Source: Clostridiaceae bacterium (lineage in GTDB: Bacteria > Bacillota_A > Clostridia > Clostridiales > Clostridiaceae). From it: 14,720 nt of DNA. The translations under genes were made by a program, and so were the position numbers. The stretch lies in assembly GCA_029256485.1 (NCBI GenBank), contig JAQSXU010000087.1, positions 1-14,720 of the forward strand, in the 5' to 3' direction. Positions 1 to 6,211 of the stretch are shown piece after piece. How positions within the stretch are numbered: position 1 is the first letter of the stretch; the number at the start of each line of letters is the position of its first letter. Under the pieces are notes generated by a model. The model saw only the letters and a list, made by a program, of their open reading frames with translations, had not been told where the DNA came from and did no database searches.

Positions 1-1
1 G

Positions 2-1072
2 TTAAAGGAAATTCATGAACAGCCAAGAGCAATAAGAGACACTTTAGCTGGAAGAGTTTCTATGGAAAATGAAATATTATTAAATGAATTAAAGATCACT
101 AAAGAAGATCTTCAAAATACAGATAGAGTATTTATAGTAGCCTGTGGTACAGCATATCATGCTGGACTTGTAGGAAAGAATCTAATAGAATCACTTGCAA
201 AAATACCTGTAGAAGTAGATATTGCATCAGAATTTAGATATAGAAATCCATTAGTTACTGAAAGATCTTTAGTTATTGTAATAAGTCAATCAGGAGAAAC
301 AGCAGATACTTTAGCAGCACTTAGAAATTGTAAAAATATTGGTGCTACTATAATTGCACTTACTAATGTTGTTGGAAGCTCAGTATCAAGAGAAGCTGAC
401 CATGTATTATACACCCTAGCAGGACCAGAAATATCTGTTGCTTCAACAAAAGCTTATACAACTCAAATTATTGGTATGTATATGATGGCAATGACCTTTG
501 CTAAAATTTTAGGTAAGTTAAAGAGTGATAGATTAGATAAGTTAAAAGAAGAATTATTAAACTTACCAGAAAAAGTAGAATTAGTTTTAGAAGATAAAGA
601 AAAAATCAAAGCTATAGCTAAGAGAGTATATGAAGAAAAAGATATGTTCTATTTAGGTAGAGGCCTTGATTATGCATTAGCCTTAGAAGGATCACTTAAA
701 CTTAAGGAAATATCATATATTCATTCAGAAGCATATGCTGGTGGAGAATTGAAACATGGTCCTATAGCATTAATTGAACAAGGAACAAAGGTTGTAACTT
801 TATTAACTCAAGAAGCTTTAAAAGAAAAAATGGTAAGTAATATAGTTGAAATTAAAGCAAGAGGAGCAGAAGTAATTGGTGTTTGCTACGAAGGAACTAA
901 GGGCTTAGAAGAAGTCCTAAATGATGTAGTTTATATTCCAAGAACAATAGATATTTTTGCACCAGTGCTTGGAGTTGCAGTACTTCAATTATTCTCATAT
1001 TATATTGCTAAGTTTAAAGGCTGTGATGTTGATAAGCCTCGTAATTTAGCTAAGTCAGTTACAGTTGAATAA
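2..1072 (+). CDS. glmS: Glutamine-fructose-6-phosphate aminotransferase (isomerising), C-terminal part
   Basis: GlmS makes glucosamine-6-phosphate from fructose-6-phosphate and glutamine, the first step towards UDP-GlcNAc and cell wall. The gene runs in from the left edge; its reading frame is open from base 2 (LKEIHEQPRAIRDTLAGR), upstream of the first ATG at 62, so 62 is not the true start. The 356 visible residues are the linker and the two SIS sugar-isomerase domains: CGTAYHAG, SQSGETADT and STKAYTTQ in the first, the isomerase-site segment EAYAGGELKHGP in the second, and the family's C-terminal tail PRNLAKSVTVE, whose lysine is catalytic in the E. coli enzyme. The N-terminal glutaminase domain and any upstream glmS ribozyme lie outside the window. 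The gene looks intact where visible and is followed by its own terminator, so it is a housekeeping gene bordering the accessory region rather than part of it. Confidence 0.97.
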   Translation, partial: LKEIHEQPRAIRDTLAGRVSMENEILLNELKITKEDLQNTDRVFIVACGTAYHAGLVGKNLIESLAKIPVEVDIASEFRYRNPLVTERSLVIVISQSGETADTLAALRNCKNIGATIIALTNVVGSSVSREADHVLYTLAGPEISVASTKAYTTQIIGMYMMAMTFAKILGKLKSDRLDKLKEELLNLPEKVELVLEDKEKIKAIAKRVYEEKDMFYLGRGLDYALALEGSLKLKEISYIHSEAYAGGELKHGPIALIEQGTKVVTLLTQEALKEKMVSNIVEIKARGAEVIGVCYEGTKGLEEVLNDVVYIPRTIDIFAPVLGVAVLQLFSYYIAKFKGCDVDKPRNLAKSVTVE

Positions 1073-1167
1073 ATTTGGACAAGCTTAACAAATTTTTATG
1101 TGATAAACAATAAAGCTTGTTTGTTATAATAAAGTTTGTTCAGAAATCAATAATGTATAAATAAATA

Positions 1168-1218
1168 AGACATATAGTAATACAAAAGTATTTTGATATT
1201 ACTATATGTCTCTTTTTT
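1168..1218 (+). terminator. Rho-independent terminator of glmS
   Basis: AGACATATAGTAATA (1168-1182) pairs perfectly with TATTACTATATGTCT (1197-1211): a 15-bp stem, 14-nt loop, followed by CTTTTTT. It lies 96 bases after the glmS stop. Confidence 0.9.
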
Positions 1219-2045
1219 ATATATTATAAAATTTTTGAAACTATTATGTAAAAATGAAGTAATTTTGTAAATTTTAAATTATGATAGAGATATGGTATTC
1301 AGAAACCAATACTCTACTTTTATTAGTTGAAGGATAAATAAAAAAATAGAATTATAGTTATGTCTATAACGGGAAGCTGAGATTAACCCTATAAATAGAA
1401 ATTATTATATCCATAATATTTTTTATTTATACTCATACATTGCAAAAGATATAGATGACATTGCTCCCAGGGATATTGGTGAAGGAGAAATGATTGAAAC
1501 TGCTTTGATTTATATTAGAAAGTGAATAGGTATATTTTTTAGTTTAAGGGTAGGAAATTTATGAATTATTTGCTTATTTCAATAAGTAATCTACTTTTAG
1601 ATATGGTAATCGAACTTAATGATATGATAATAATTCCGTGTTATTTGGAAGGTATTGCTGAAATTAATTTTGAGTATGATATAAATGAAGAAAACAAAAA
1701 AATTATAAAGTCACTAATAGGTTATAACAAACAATTTATTATTGAATGTGGGCAATATGGGATAAATTTGCTTTATTAAAAATTGAGACAGACATAGATT
1801 CTATTGACAATATTAATATATTTTTAGAGTCGAAAATTTATCTTGTCAATAGTTTGCTAGGTTATGTAAGAATTTAGTATTGCAATTTTAATAATAAAGA
1901 AACATTAGTTGGTATTCCTGGGTTAATAAATAATAATAGACAAGTTTTTTATGTGAAACGGTAACAATTATAGGAGTGCTTGTAAGTTCCAGTTAAGATA
2001 GTCTTAGTTAAGATAATAGTACTAAAGGATGGTTTAATAATTAAT
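1219..2045. other. Low-coding stretch with degraded ORFs
   Basis: This interval between the glmS terminator and the IS630 remnant has no gene I recognise. Short coherent peptide stretches occur in different frames, for example one ending IAPRDIGEGEMIETALIYIRK before a TGA near 1522, the 72-residue ORF at 1561-1779, and continuations in other frames to about 1960 (including LVGIPGLINNNRQVFYVKR). Frame changes and stops between them suggest one or more decayed genes. A 10-bp direct repeat AGTTAAGATA occurs at 1991-2000 and 2006-2015. No RNA gene or convincing promoter seen. Confidence 0.4.
1561..1779 (+). pseudogene. Unrecognised short ORF, probably a fragment of a decayed gene
   Basis: 72 codons from ATG, preceded by a weak AGG-AAATTT ribosome site. 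The peptide is hydrophobic at the N terminus (LLISISNLLLDM) and then mixed (ECGQYG near the end). I do not recognise a family. After the stop, the sequence stays coding-like in another frame (DKFALLKIETDIDSIDNIN), which fits a frameshift within a once longer gene rather than a complete small protein. It could alternatively be a real 72-residue protein of unknown function; nothing around it supports this. Confidence 0.3.
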
Positions 2046-2666
2046 AAATATATATGTTGCAAAATGAAAATCAAGAAAAATGATAATAGAAACTATCACT
2101 ACAAAAACACCTTGATGGCTTAGTTGATACTATTTTGTTTGAAGCTGAATTAATGATTAGATATTATCAGGCAATACAGAAGAATTGGTTCATAAAAGGT
2201 CATCGAAGAAAAATACCGACATACGGTAAAAATGCTGGTGTTAAACTTATAGGGATATTAGACTATGGTACTGGTAAAGTTTATTGTGAAGAGCATGAAA
2301 GATATGATGAACAAGTATTTAAGAACTTTTTAAATAGTGTGCTTATAGAATATCCCAAAGGGAAAATAGTTATGATTCTAGATAATGCTAGAATTCACCA
2401 TGCTAAACTCATACAACCATTTTTAACTGAAGTTAAAGATAGACTTGAATTGATGTTCTTACCACCATATAGTCCGGAATTTAATCTAATATAGGGGTTA
2501 TGGGGATGGTTAAAATCTTCTGTTATTAATAATGTGTTTTTTCCTTCTTTAATAAGAGTTAGAATGGCAGTTCAAAAGTTTATTACAACTATAAATATGG
2601 TTCCTACTCAAACAATAGACAGGCTATGCGTTCGAATGTAGAAACCAATTTGCAACATATATATTT
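2046..2666 (+). mobile_element. IS630-family element, internally deleted, with both terminal inverted repeats
   Basis: AAATATATATGTTGCAAA (2046-2063) and TTTGCAACATATATATTT (2649-2666) are perfect 18-bp inverted repeats enclosing a transposase remnant. The unit is about 620 bp, whereas IS630-type elements usually exceed 1 kb, and the missing part is the 5' half of the transposase. With a dead transposase (next entry) but intact ends, this copy cannot move itself but could in principle be moved by a related full-length element. IS630 elements insert at TA; the exact outer boundary cannot be fixed because the flanks are AT-rich. Confidence 0.75.
2090..2641 (+). pseudogene. IS630-family DDE transposase, truncated and inactivated
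   Basis: The frame opens after a stop at 2087 and reads through LDGLVDTILFEAEL, FIKGHRRKIPTYGK, GKIVMILDNARIHHAK and PPYSPEFNLI, then TAG at 2492-2494, and continues in the same frame as GLWGWLKSSVINNVFF to VPTQTIDRLCVRM. This is the C-terminal catalytic half of an IS630 transposase; the N-terminal helix-turn-helix half is gone. Of the three catalytic acids, the first is lost (FEAEL where the family has FxDEx, one base from GAT to GCT), the second remains (Asp in ILDNARIHH), and the third Glu of the NxIE motif is exactly the TAG stop (one base from GAG). It is therefore dead three ways: truncation, D-to-A and E-to-stop. Confidence 0.85.
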
Positions 2667-2808
2667 TAAATTGATATATAAAAATGTGATTAAAAAGTAT
2701 CTTAATCCGATTTTTGTATATAAAGACAGAAAAAATTACAAAAAAATACTTCCAATATATGGGGAAATGGTATATAATTCAAGAAAGTAAACATATAAGA
2801 GGAGTAAT
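2667..2808. other. Short spacer upstream of the PPTase remnant
   Basis: AT-rich sequence between the IS630 right end and the ribosome site AAGAGGAG (2797-2804) of the broken phosphopantetheinyl transferase gene. No other feature seen. Confidence 0.4.
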
Positions 2809-3247
2809 ATGGTATATATATGCAATAAAGATTCCAGAAAAAAATTGATATAGACGTATTTCAAAAACTTGAAAAAATTATTTCTGCTAAAAGAAGAGAA
2901 AAAATTAAAAAATATTATTTTAATCAAGATAAAAAACGCTCCTTAATAGCAGAGCTTTTATTAAGGTATTCATTAAAAATAAGATTTGATATTAGTCAAT
3001 GGGAAATACAGTTTATTAAGAATAGTTTTGGAAAACCAATGATTAAAAATTCAGAACAAATTCATTTTCATTTCGTATTCTTCCAAAAGAAATACAAATG
3101 TATGAAGGAAATAAACTGTCTGAAAAATATTGCTTTCAGATGTTTTATTTAGATGATTTTCATATATTATCAGTATGTTCTAAGAATATATCGAAAGAAC
3201 CAATTTCTATTATTTCTATTGACGATCTAAAATTAGAGTGTTTTTAG
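2809..3247 (+). pseudogene. Sfp-type 4'-phosphopantetheinyl transferase, broken, catalytic centre deleted
   Basis: Intact family members attach the phosphopantetheine arm of coenzyme A to NRPS and PKS carrier domains. A good ribosome site (AAGAGGAG) precedes ATG 2809 (MVYI...), but the frame must shift twice within about 35 bases: AIKIPEK follows in a second frame and IDIDVFQKLEKIISAKRREK in a third. The N-terminal part then reads well through KKRSLIAELLLRYSLKIRF and NSFGKPMIKNSEQIHFHF. At about 3074 the frame changes again and jumps to the C-terminal end (EKYCFQMFYLDD, FHILSVCSKNIS, stop at 3245-3247). The middle of the protein, including the GxDxE metal-binding motif and the WxxKEA motif, is missing: about 135 residues remain of a usual 220-240. 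The assignment rests on the N- and C-terminal family features seen by eye. It sits just upstream of TE-1, the usual company of sfp genes. Confidence 0.75.
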
Positions 3248-3272
3248 CTTTTAAAAATATGTATAAGCTAAA
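3243..3272 (+). terminator. Possible weak terminator after the PPTase remnant
   Basis: TTTAGCTT (3243-3250) can pair with AAGCTAAA (3265-3272) across a 14-nt loop, but the U-tract is poor (ATATTTTAT). It overlaps the pseudogene stop. Weak evidence. Confidence 0.25.
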
Positions 3273-3293
3273 TATTTTATATACTTACTAAGT

Positions 3294-3306
3294 AAGAATA
3301 GTTAGA
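3294..3306. repeat. 13-bp palindrome upstream of TE-1
   Basis: CTTACT-A-AGTAAG is a perfect 6-bp inverted repeat around a single A, about 150 bases before the TE-1 start and just upstream of the only promoter-like sequence there. It could be an operator half-site pair, but chance is not excluded in such AT-rich DNA. Confidence 0.25.
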
Positions 3307-3326
3307 TTATTCATTATTGTAGTAGG

Positions 3327-3356
3327 AATTATGAAAATAAGATAATAGATGTAGAA
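3327..3356 (+). promoter_or_regulatory. Candidate promoter for TE-1
   Basis: TTGTAG (3327-3332), 18-bp spacer, GATAAT (3351-3356). It is the best sigma-A-like pair between the PPTase remnant and TE-1, but each hexamer deviates from consensus and the background is AT-rich. Confidence 0.25.
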
Positions 3357-3449
3357 TATTATGAATATTAGCTATCAATTAATTGTAAATAATAACAAAT
3401 ATATCAACCAAGAATATTGAAAAATTTAATATTCGGAAAAGAGGGGAAT

Positions 3450-4151
3450 ATGAAATTATTTTGTTTTTCTTATGCGGGGGGATCTGCTGATGCGGTGTAT
3501 TTAAAATGGAAGAAGATAATTGATAATTCTATAGAAATTGTACCTGTGGAACTATCAGGAAGAGGTAAGAGATTTTCAGAAAAATTATGCCATAATATGA
3601 ATGAAGTCGTTAGTGATGTATATTCAAAATTAGAAAAAAGTTTTATTAATGAAGATTATATGTTATATGGACATAGTATGGGAAGTTGGATTGTATATTA
3701 TTTAACTAATGAAATAATAAAACGGGGGATTAGAGTACCGAGTAGATTATTTTTATCAGGAAAGGAAGCTCCTAATATAAAGAAAAATTTACAAGTTTAT
3801 CATGAAATGAATGAAGATGAATTTATTAATAAAATTTATGAGCTTGGAGGAACACCTAAAGAAATTATAGAAAATAAAGATTTATTAGATATATATATTC
3901 CTATTCTAAAAAATGATTATAAATTAATAGAAACATGCCAATATGAAAAGCCAATAAGAAAATATGATTTTGATATAACTATTTTTAATGGAAGAGATGA
4001 TGATATAAATCAAAATGATATATATGGATGGAGGGAATATACATCCAAACAATTTAAAGTATATAATTTTGACGGTGGTCATTTCTTCATCAATAATCAT
4101 GTAAAAGAGATGTTTGGTATTATATATGAGCAGAGTAAAAAAGATTTATAG
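3450..4151 (+). CDS. Type II thioesterase (TE-1), alpha/beta hydrolase of NRPS/PKS clusters
   Basis: Stand-alone thioesterases of the GrsT/SrfA-D type hydrolyse wrong acyl or stalled groups from carrier domains, acting in the cytoplasm as proof-reading partners of the synthetase. The 233-residue protein begins MKLFCFSYAGGSA, the family's normal N terminus. I chose ATG 3450 because GAGGGG stands just before it; an upstream in-frame TTG at 3417 would add 11 residues unlike the family. Catalytic residues are visible: Ser76 in GHSMG, Asp184 in NGRDD (GxxD), His211 in GGHFF. The gene is intact, of usual family length, and lies directly after the dead PPTase gene, so it may be a survivor of an older cluster. 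It resembles TE-2 at about 40 % by eye (diverged paralogues, not a recent duplicate). The partner synthetase is presumably the NRPS at 7734, but this copy is separated from it by 3 kb of decayed DNA. Confidence 0.93.
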   Translation: MKLFCFSYAGGSADAVYLKWKKIIDNSIEIVPVELSGRGKRFSEKLCHNMNEVVSDVYSKLEKSFINEDYMLYGHSMGSWIVYYLTNEIIKRGIRVPSRLFLSGKEAPNIKKNLQVYHEMNEDEFINKIYELGGTPKEIIENKDLLDIYIPILKNDYKLIETCQYEKPIRKYDFDITIFNGRDDDINQNDIYGWREYTSKQFKVYNFDGGHFFINNHVKEMFGIIYEQSKKDL

Positions 4152-4239
4152 AAAATAAAAATGTATTATTATTTCAATTAAAGACTGGTACATGAATATA
4201 GAGTATAAAATGATATAAATACAATTTATAAGGTAAACG

Positions 4240-4743
4240 TCAAAGAATTTCCACGAATAGCTAAGCAAACCTTCTTGATTGAATTATCTTATGATAATTG
4301 CACGGGGGTAAAGCACCTCATAAATATGAAAGGCATGAAGATGGGAAAGAAGCAATAGAAAAAGTGCCAGTTTATGAGTTTATTAAAAAAGTTATAATGC
4401 ATATACCAGAAAAAACTTTAAGATGATAAGATATTTTGGATTATATTCGAGAGGAAATAAGGATAAAGGTGAATTCATAAAAATGATAGATAAAAAAATA
4501 GTTCAGATTAAGAAATCATTAGAAAAATGGGAATATATAATTCTTGCATCTTTTGAAATAGATCCATGTAAATGTCCAAAGTGAGGAAATAAGATGAGAT
4601 TCAATGATATAGTGTACCCTCGGTATGGCTCAATGCGAGAATACTTTAAAAATAAATTTATTAATGAAGGTAAAGATAAGTTAGAAATATATGCAATTGC
4701 AAAAGGAGTAATGTATGGTGAAATAAAGCCGACAACAACATAG
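4240..4743 (+). pseudogene. IS91-family (Y2) transposase, C-terminal remnant with frameshifts and a stop
   Basis: Three frames together give the C-terminal part of an IS91/IS801-type rolling-circle transposase: RIAKQTFLIELSYDNCTGV, then APHKYERHEDGKEAIEKV and VYEFIKKVIMHIPEK, then from ATG 4423 MIRYFGLYSRGNKDK and SLEKWEYIILASFEIDP. The first junction (about 4310) lacks a few residues as well as the frame; the second is at about 4423. In the last frame the zinc-ribbon pair CPKC reads CPK-stop (TGA at 4582-4584, Cys codon changed), after which the same frame stays open to TAG 4741-4743. The catalytic tyrosine half is absent upstream, where TE-1 ends. So this is a truncated, multiply broken element. 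Family assignment is by recognition of the conserved tail and is fairly firm. Confidence 0.75.
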
Positions 4744-4747
4744 TTGG

Positions 4748-4951
4748 AGGGATATTAAGTGAAAGAAACGAACCATATAAATGATTAAAATGTGGAAAAC
4801 AGAAAATATACCCGAGGAGGTCGTAGAATACTTTGATGAGAGGGGTCAAAGTAATATAGATGAACAGCCTTGTTTCTCGTGCGAAAAATATGGCAGAGTT
4901 ATGAGACCTAAAGAATACAAAGGGTTATATGGAAAAAATTATAAGTTATAA
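4748..4951 (+). pseudogene. Small CxxC (zinc-ribbon-like) gene, broken
   Basis: After a GGAGGG ribosome site (about 4746) one frame gives SERNEPYK, stop (TGA), LKCGKQKIYP; a shift then leads into EEVVEYFDERGQSNIDEQPCFSCEKYG and VMRPKEYKGLYGKNYKL with TAA at 4949-4951. If the TGA was a Cys codon, the ancestral protein had a first pair CLKC and a second pair CFSC, as in small zinc-ribbon proteins. The intact open part from ATG 4790 would encode 53 residues. It directly follows the IS91-like transposase tail and is directly followed by a strong terminator, so it was probably an accessory gene of that element or its host operon. Function unknown. Confidence 0.45.
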
Positions 4952-4955
4952 CAAG

Positions 4956-4990
4956 AAAACCATAGAGAAACGGTAATCTCTATGGTTTTT
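4956..4990 (+). terminator. Strong rho-independent terminator
   Basis: AAAACCATAGAGA (4956-4968) and TCTCTATGGTTTT (4977-4989) form a perfect 13-bp stem with the 8-nt loop AACGGTAA, ending in a T run. It begins five bases after the stop of the small CxxC frame. The A run on the left arm could also serve the minus strand. Confidence 0.85.
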
Positions 4991-5022
4991 AATTTAAATT
5001 TTAAGAATTTCTCCGAATGAGC

Positions 5023-5044
5023 GTGGCGCAGCCACTTTGTTTTT
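5023..5044 (+). terminator. Second hairpin with T-tract
   Basis: GTGGC (5023-5027), GCA loop, GCCAC (5031-5035), then TTTGTTTTT. Short but GC-rich, unusual in this AT-rich region, and in tandem with the previous terminator. The T-tract suits plus-strand transcripts only; it lies about 40 bases beyond the end of the convergent BCCP-like gene. Confidence 0.6.
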
Positions 5045-5083
5045 ATTAATTGCTTTATCGTCATTTCTAAAAGAGTACTTTAC

Positions 5084-5524
5084 CTATGTAATTCTAAATA
5101 ATTTTTGCCCATATTCTACCATACATTCATTTGAAACTAATATTTCTACCACTTGTCCGTCAACAATACTCTTAATCTCATTGCTTACATTCAGAATTTC
5201 TATTATACAAACTACATCTCCCCTTTTAACTTTATCCCCTAATTTAATAAAAGGTTTATCTCTACCCGCCCGTGATGAATAGAATATTCCAACTACTGGC
5301 GATATAATATAACTTCCAGAAGTCTCCTTATAAAGAGCACTTTCTTTTAGTGCATTATTTAGTTTTATCATTGAATTCTCTTTAGATTTCAATGTATTTA
5401 TATGATTTGATTTTTCTTCACTCTTCTTTATTTCAATACTAACACCATCTAAGTTTATCTTAAAGTCTATTATTTTAGAATGATCTATTAATATAATAAG
5501 TTCCTTAATTAATTCAAATCCCAT
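5084..5524 (-). CDS. Biotin carboxyl carrier (AccB)-like protein lacking the biotinyl lysine
   Basis: AccB carries biotin between the biotin carboxylase and carboxyltransferase of acetyl-CoA carboxylase. This 146-residue protein has the AccB N-terminal segment (MGFELIKELIILIDHS), a variable linker (about 35-68) and a complete biotinyl/lipoyl fold (about 70-146: SYIISPVVGIFY, PFIKLGDKVKRGDVVCIIE, NEIKSIVDGQVVEILV, YGQKLF). The biotinylation motif EAMKM reads EILNV: the modified lysine is Asn112 (codon at 5189-5191). The fold is otherwise well kept, so the gene is not simply decaying. The start is ATG at 5524 because GGAGG sits 5 bases upstream; the in-frame ATG at 5554 lies within the promoter. 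It cannot carry biotin at the usual site; whether it works as a biotin-free carrier, a binding or scaffold protein, or is recently inactivated is open. It is transcribed towards the terminators at 4956-5044 and downstream of the ACP gene, with its own likely promoter. Confidence 0.85.
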   Translation of the reverse strand: MGFELIKELIILIDHSKIIDFKINLDGVSIEIKKSEEKSNHINTLKSKENSMIKLNNALKESALYKETSGSYIISPVVGIFYSSRAGRDKPFIKLGDKVKRGDVVCIIEILNVSNEIKSIVDGQVVEILVSNECMVEYGQKLFRIT

Positions 5525-5549
5525 GTTTTCCTCCATATATATACATTTT

Positions 5550-5577
5550 ATCATATCAAAATTATTTTCTAAATCAA
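5550..5577 (-). promoter_or_regulatory. Candidate promoter of the BCCP-like gene
   Basis: Read on the minus strand: TTGATT (5577-5572), 16-bp spacer, TATGAT (5555-5550). The expected start point near 5543 leaves a short leader before GGAGG at 5534-5530, which supports the ATG at 5524. Confidence 0.5.
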
Positions 5578-5624
5578 GAAAAATATAGTTATTGTTAATT
5601 ATATGCCTAGAATCGCTTCATTAA

Positions 5625-5840
5625 ATAGCTATTGAATTAATATCTAAAATAGGTGATATAGATAGTTTGGTTATCCACAAATTCTCAATTGAATTCGTAG
5701 GTATAGACTTGCTCTGTAATAAATCTGAGAAGTTTGAAGGTAATCAAAATAAAATCTAAAAGTGTGGAACATGAATAGGAGGAAAACATTATCTAAATCT
5801 CTTGGTTAATAAAAATATCTTTTTGTTCTTATTCTTTTAG
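5625..5840 (+). pseudogene. Coding-like remnant of unknown gene
   Basis: One plus-strand frame gives AIELISKIGDIDSLVIHKF and EFVGIDLLCNKSEKFEGNQ, then TAA, KCGT, TGA, IGGKHYLNLLVNKN before the final TAG at 5838-5840. The two internal stops are one base from CAA (Gln) and TGG (Trp), and the residue mix (Gly, Cys, Asn, His) looks protein-like. No start codon or family recognised. It fills the 300-base gap between the two minus-strand genes and may be a relic of a gene that once stood here. Confidence 0.25.
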
Positions 5841-5848
5841 ATATTTTT
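5811..5848. terminator. Likely terminator downstream of the ACP gene
   Basis: AAAAATATCT (5811-5820) pairs with AGATATTTTT (5839-5848), 10 bp with an 18-nt loop. On the minus strand it ends in TTTTTATT and lies 35 bases after the ACP stop. AT-only stem, so of moderate strength. Confidence 0.5.
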
Positions 5849-5882
5849 TACCTCTACATTTTCTTTTCCATAATTCTATTAC

Positions 5883-6131
5883 TTATTTGATACATTTACT
5901 ATAAACATCATATAAATCATTTAGTGTTGATATTGAAAAAATTGAAGTACCATTTGAAAAGGGATCCACTTCTAACTCTACTTCTAAAGAGGCAACTAAT
6001 TTTGTTAAATCAAGTGATGAAAGACCTAAGCTATCTACTAATTTCATATTTCCATCAAAAGCTACTTCATATCCAGTTAGTTCAATTATCTCTAAAACAC
6101 AATCATTAATCTTTTTTTTTATTCTTTCCAC
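5883..6131 (-). CDS. Acyl carrier protein
   Basis: An 82-residue carrier protein; such proteins hold acyl or aminoacyl groups on a phosphopantetheine arm in the cytoplasm. The carrier motif is LVDSLGLSSLDLTKLV: Ser39 is the expected phosphopantetheine site, with the usual Asp before it replaced by Ser38 (DSL becomes SSL). Helix II continues as LVASLEVELEVDPF and the C-terminal helix as STLNDLYDVYSK, as in stand-alone ACPs. The start is GTG at 6131, fixed by the strong AAGGAGGGG site 5 bases upstream. It has its own near-consensus promoter and a hairpin downstream, so it is probably transcribed alone or with partial read-through into the BCCP-like gene. It is divergent from TE-2/NRPS. It differs from a typical housekeeping fatty-acid AcpP in the SSL motif, suggesting a specialised role, perhaps supplying an acyl group; that is inference. 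A non-functional or housekeeping role cannot be excluded. Confidence 0.88.
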   Translation of the reverse strand: MERIKKKINDCVLEIIELTGYEVAFDGNMKLVDSLGLSSLDLTKLVASLEVELEVDPFSNGTSIFSISTLNDLYDVYSKCIK

Positions 6132-6182
6132 AATATCCCCTCCTTATTTTAAAGTATTTCTATTTTTTTTATTTGTTATATA

Positions 6183-6211
6183 ATTTTAGTTCTTTATGTA
6201 TTATTTGTCAA
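6183..6211 (-). promoter_or_regulatory. Promoter of the ACP gene
   Basis: On the minus strand: TTGACA (6211-6206), exactly 17 bp, TAAAAT (6188-6183). This is a full -35 consensus with a near-consensus -10 at ideal spacing, about 50 bases upstream of the GTG start. Confidence 0.8.

Noticed and set aside
2736..2927. 63-codon minus-strand ORF, Phe/Leu/Tyr-rich
   Set aside because: Antisense of the PPTase remnant and AT-rich spacer; its membrane-like look comes from A-rich sequence on the other strand.
4661..4849. 62-codon minus-strand ORF
   Set aside because: Antisense of the IS91-like tail and the CxxC remnant; no supporting start signals.
5037..5282. 81-codon plus-strand ORF
   Set aside because: Antisense of the biotinyl fold of the BCCP-like gene; Ser/Thr/Leu-rich shadow translation.
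5924..6109. 61-codon plus-strand ORF
   Set aside because: Antisense of the ACP gene, which has promoter, ribosome site and carrier motif.
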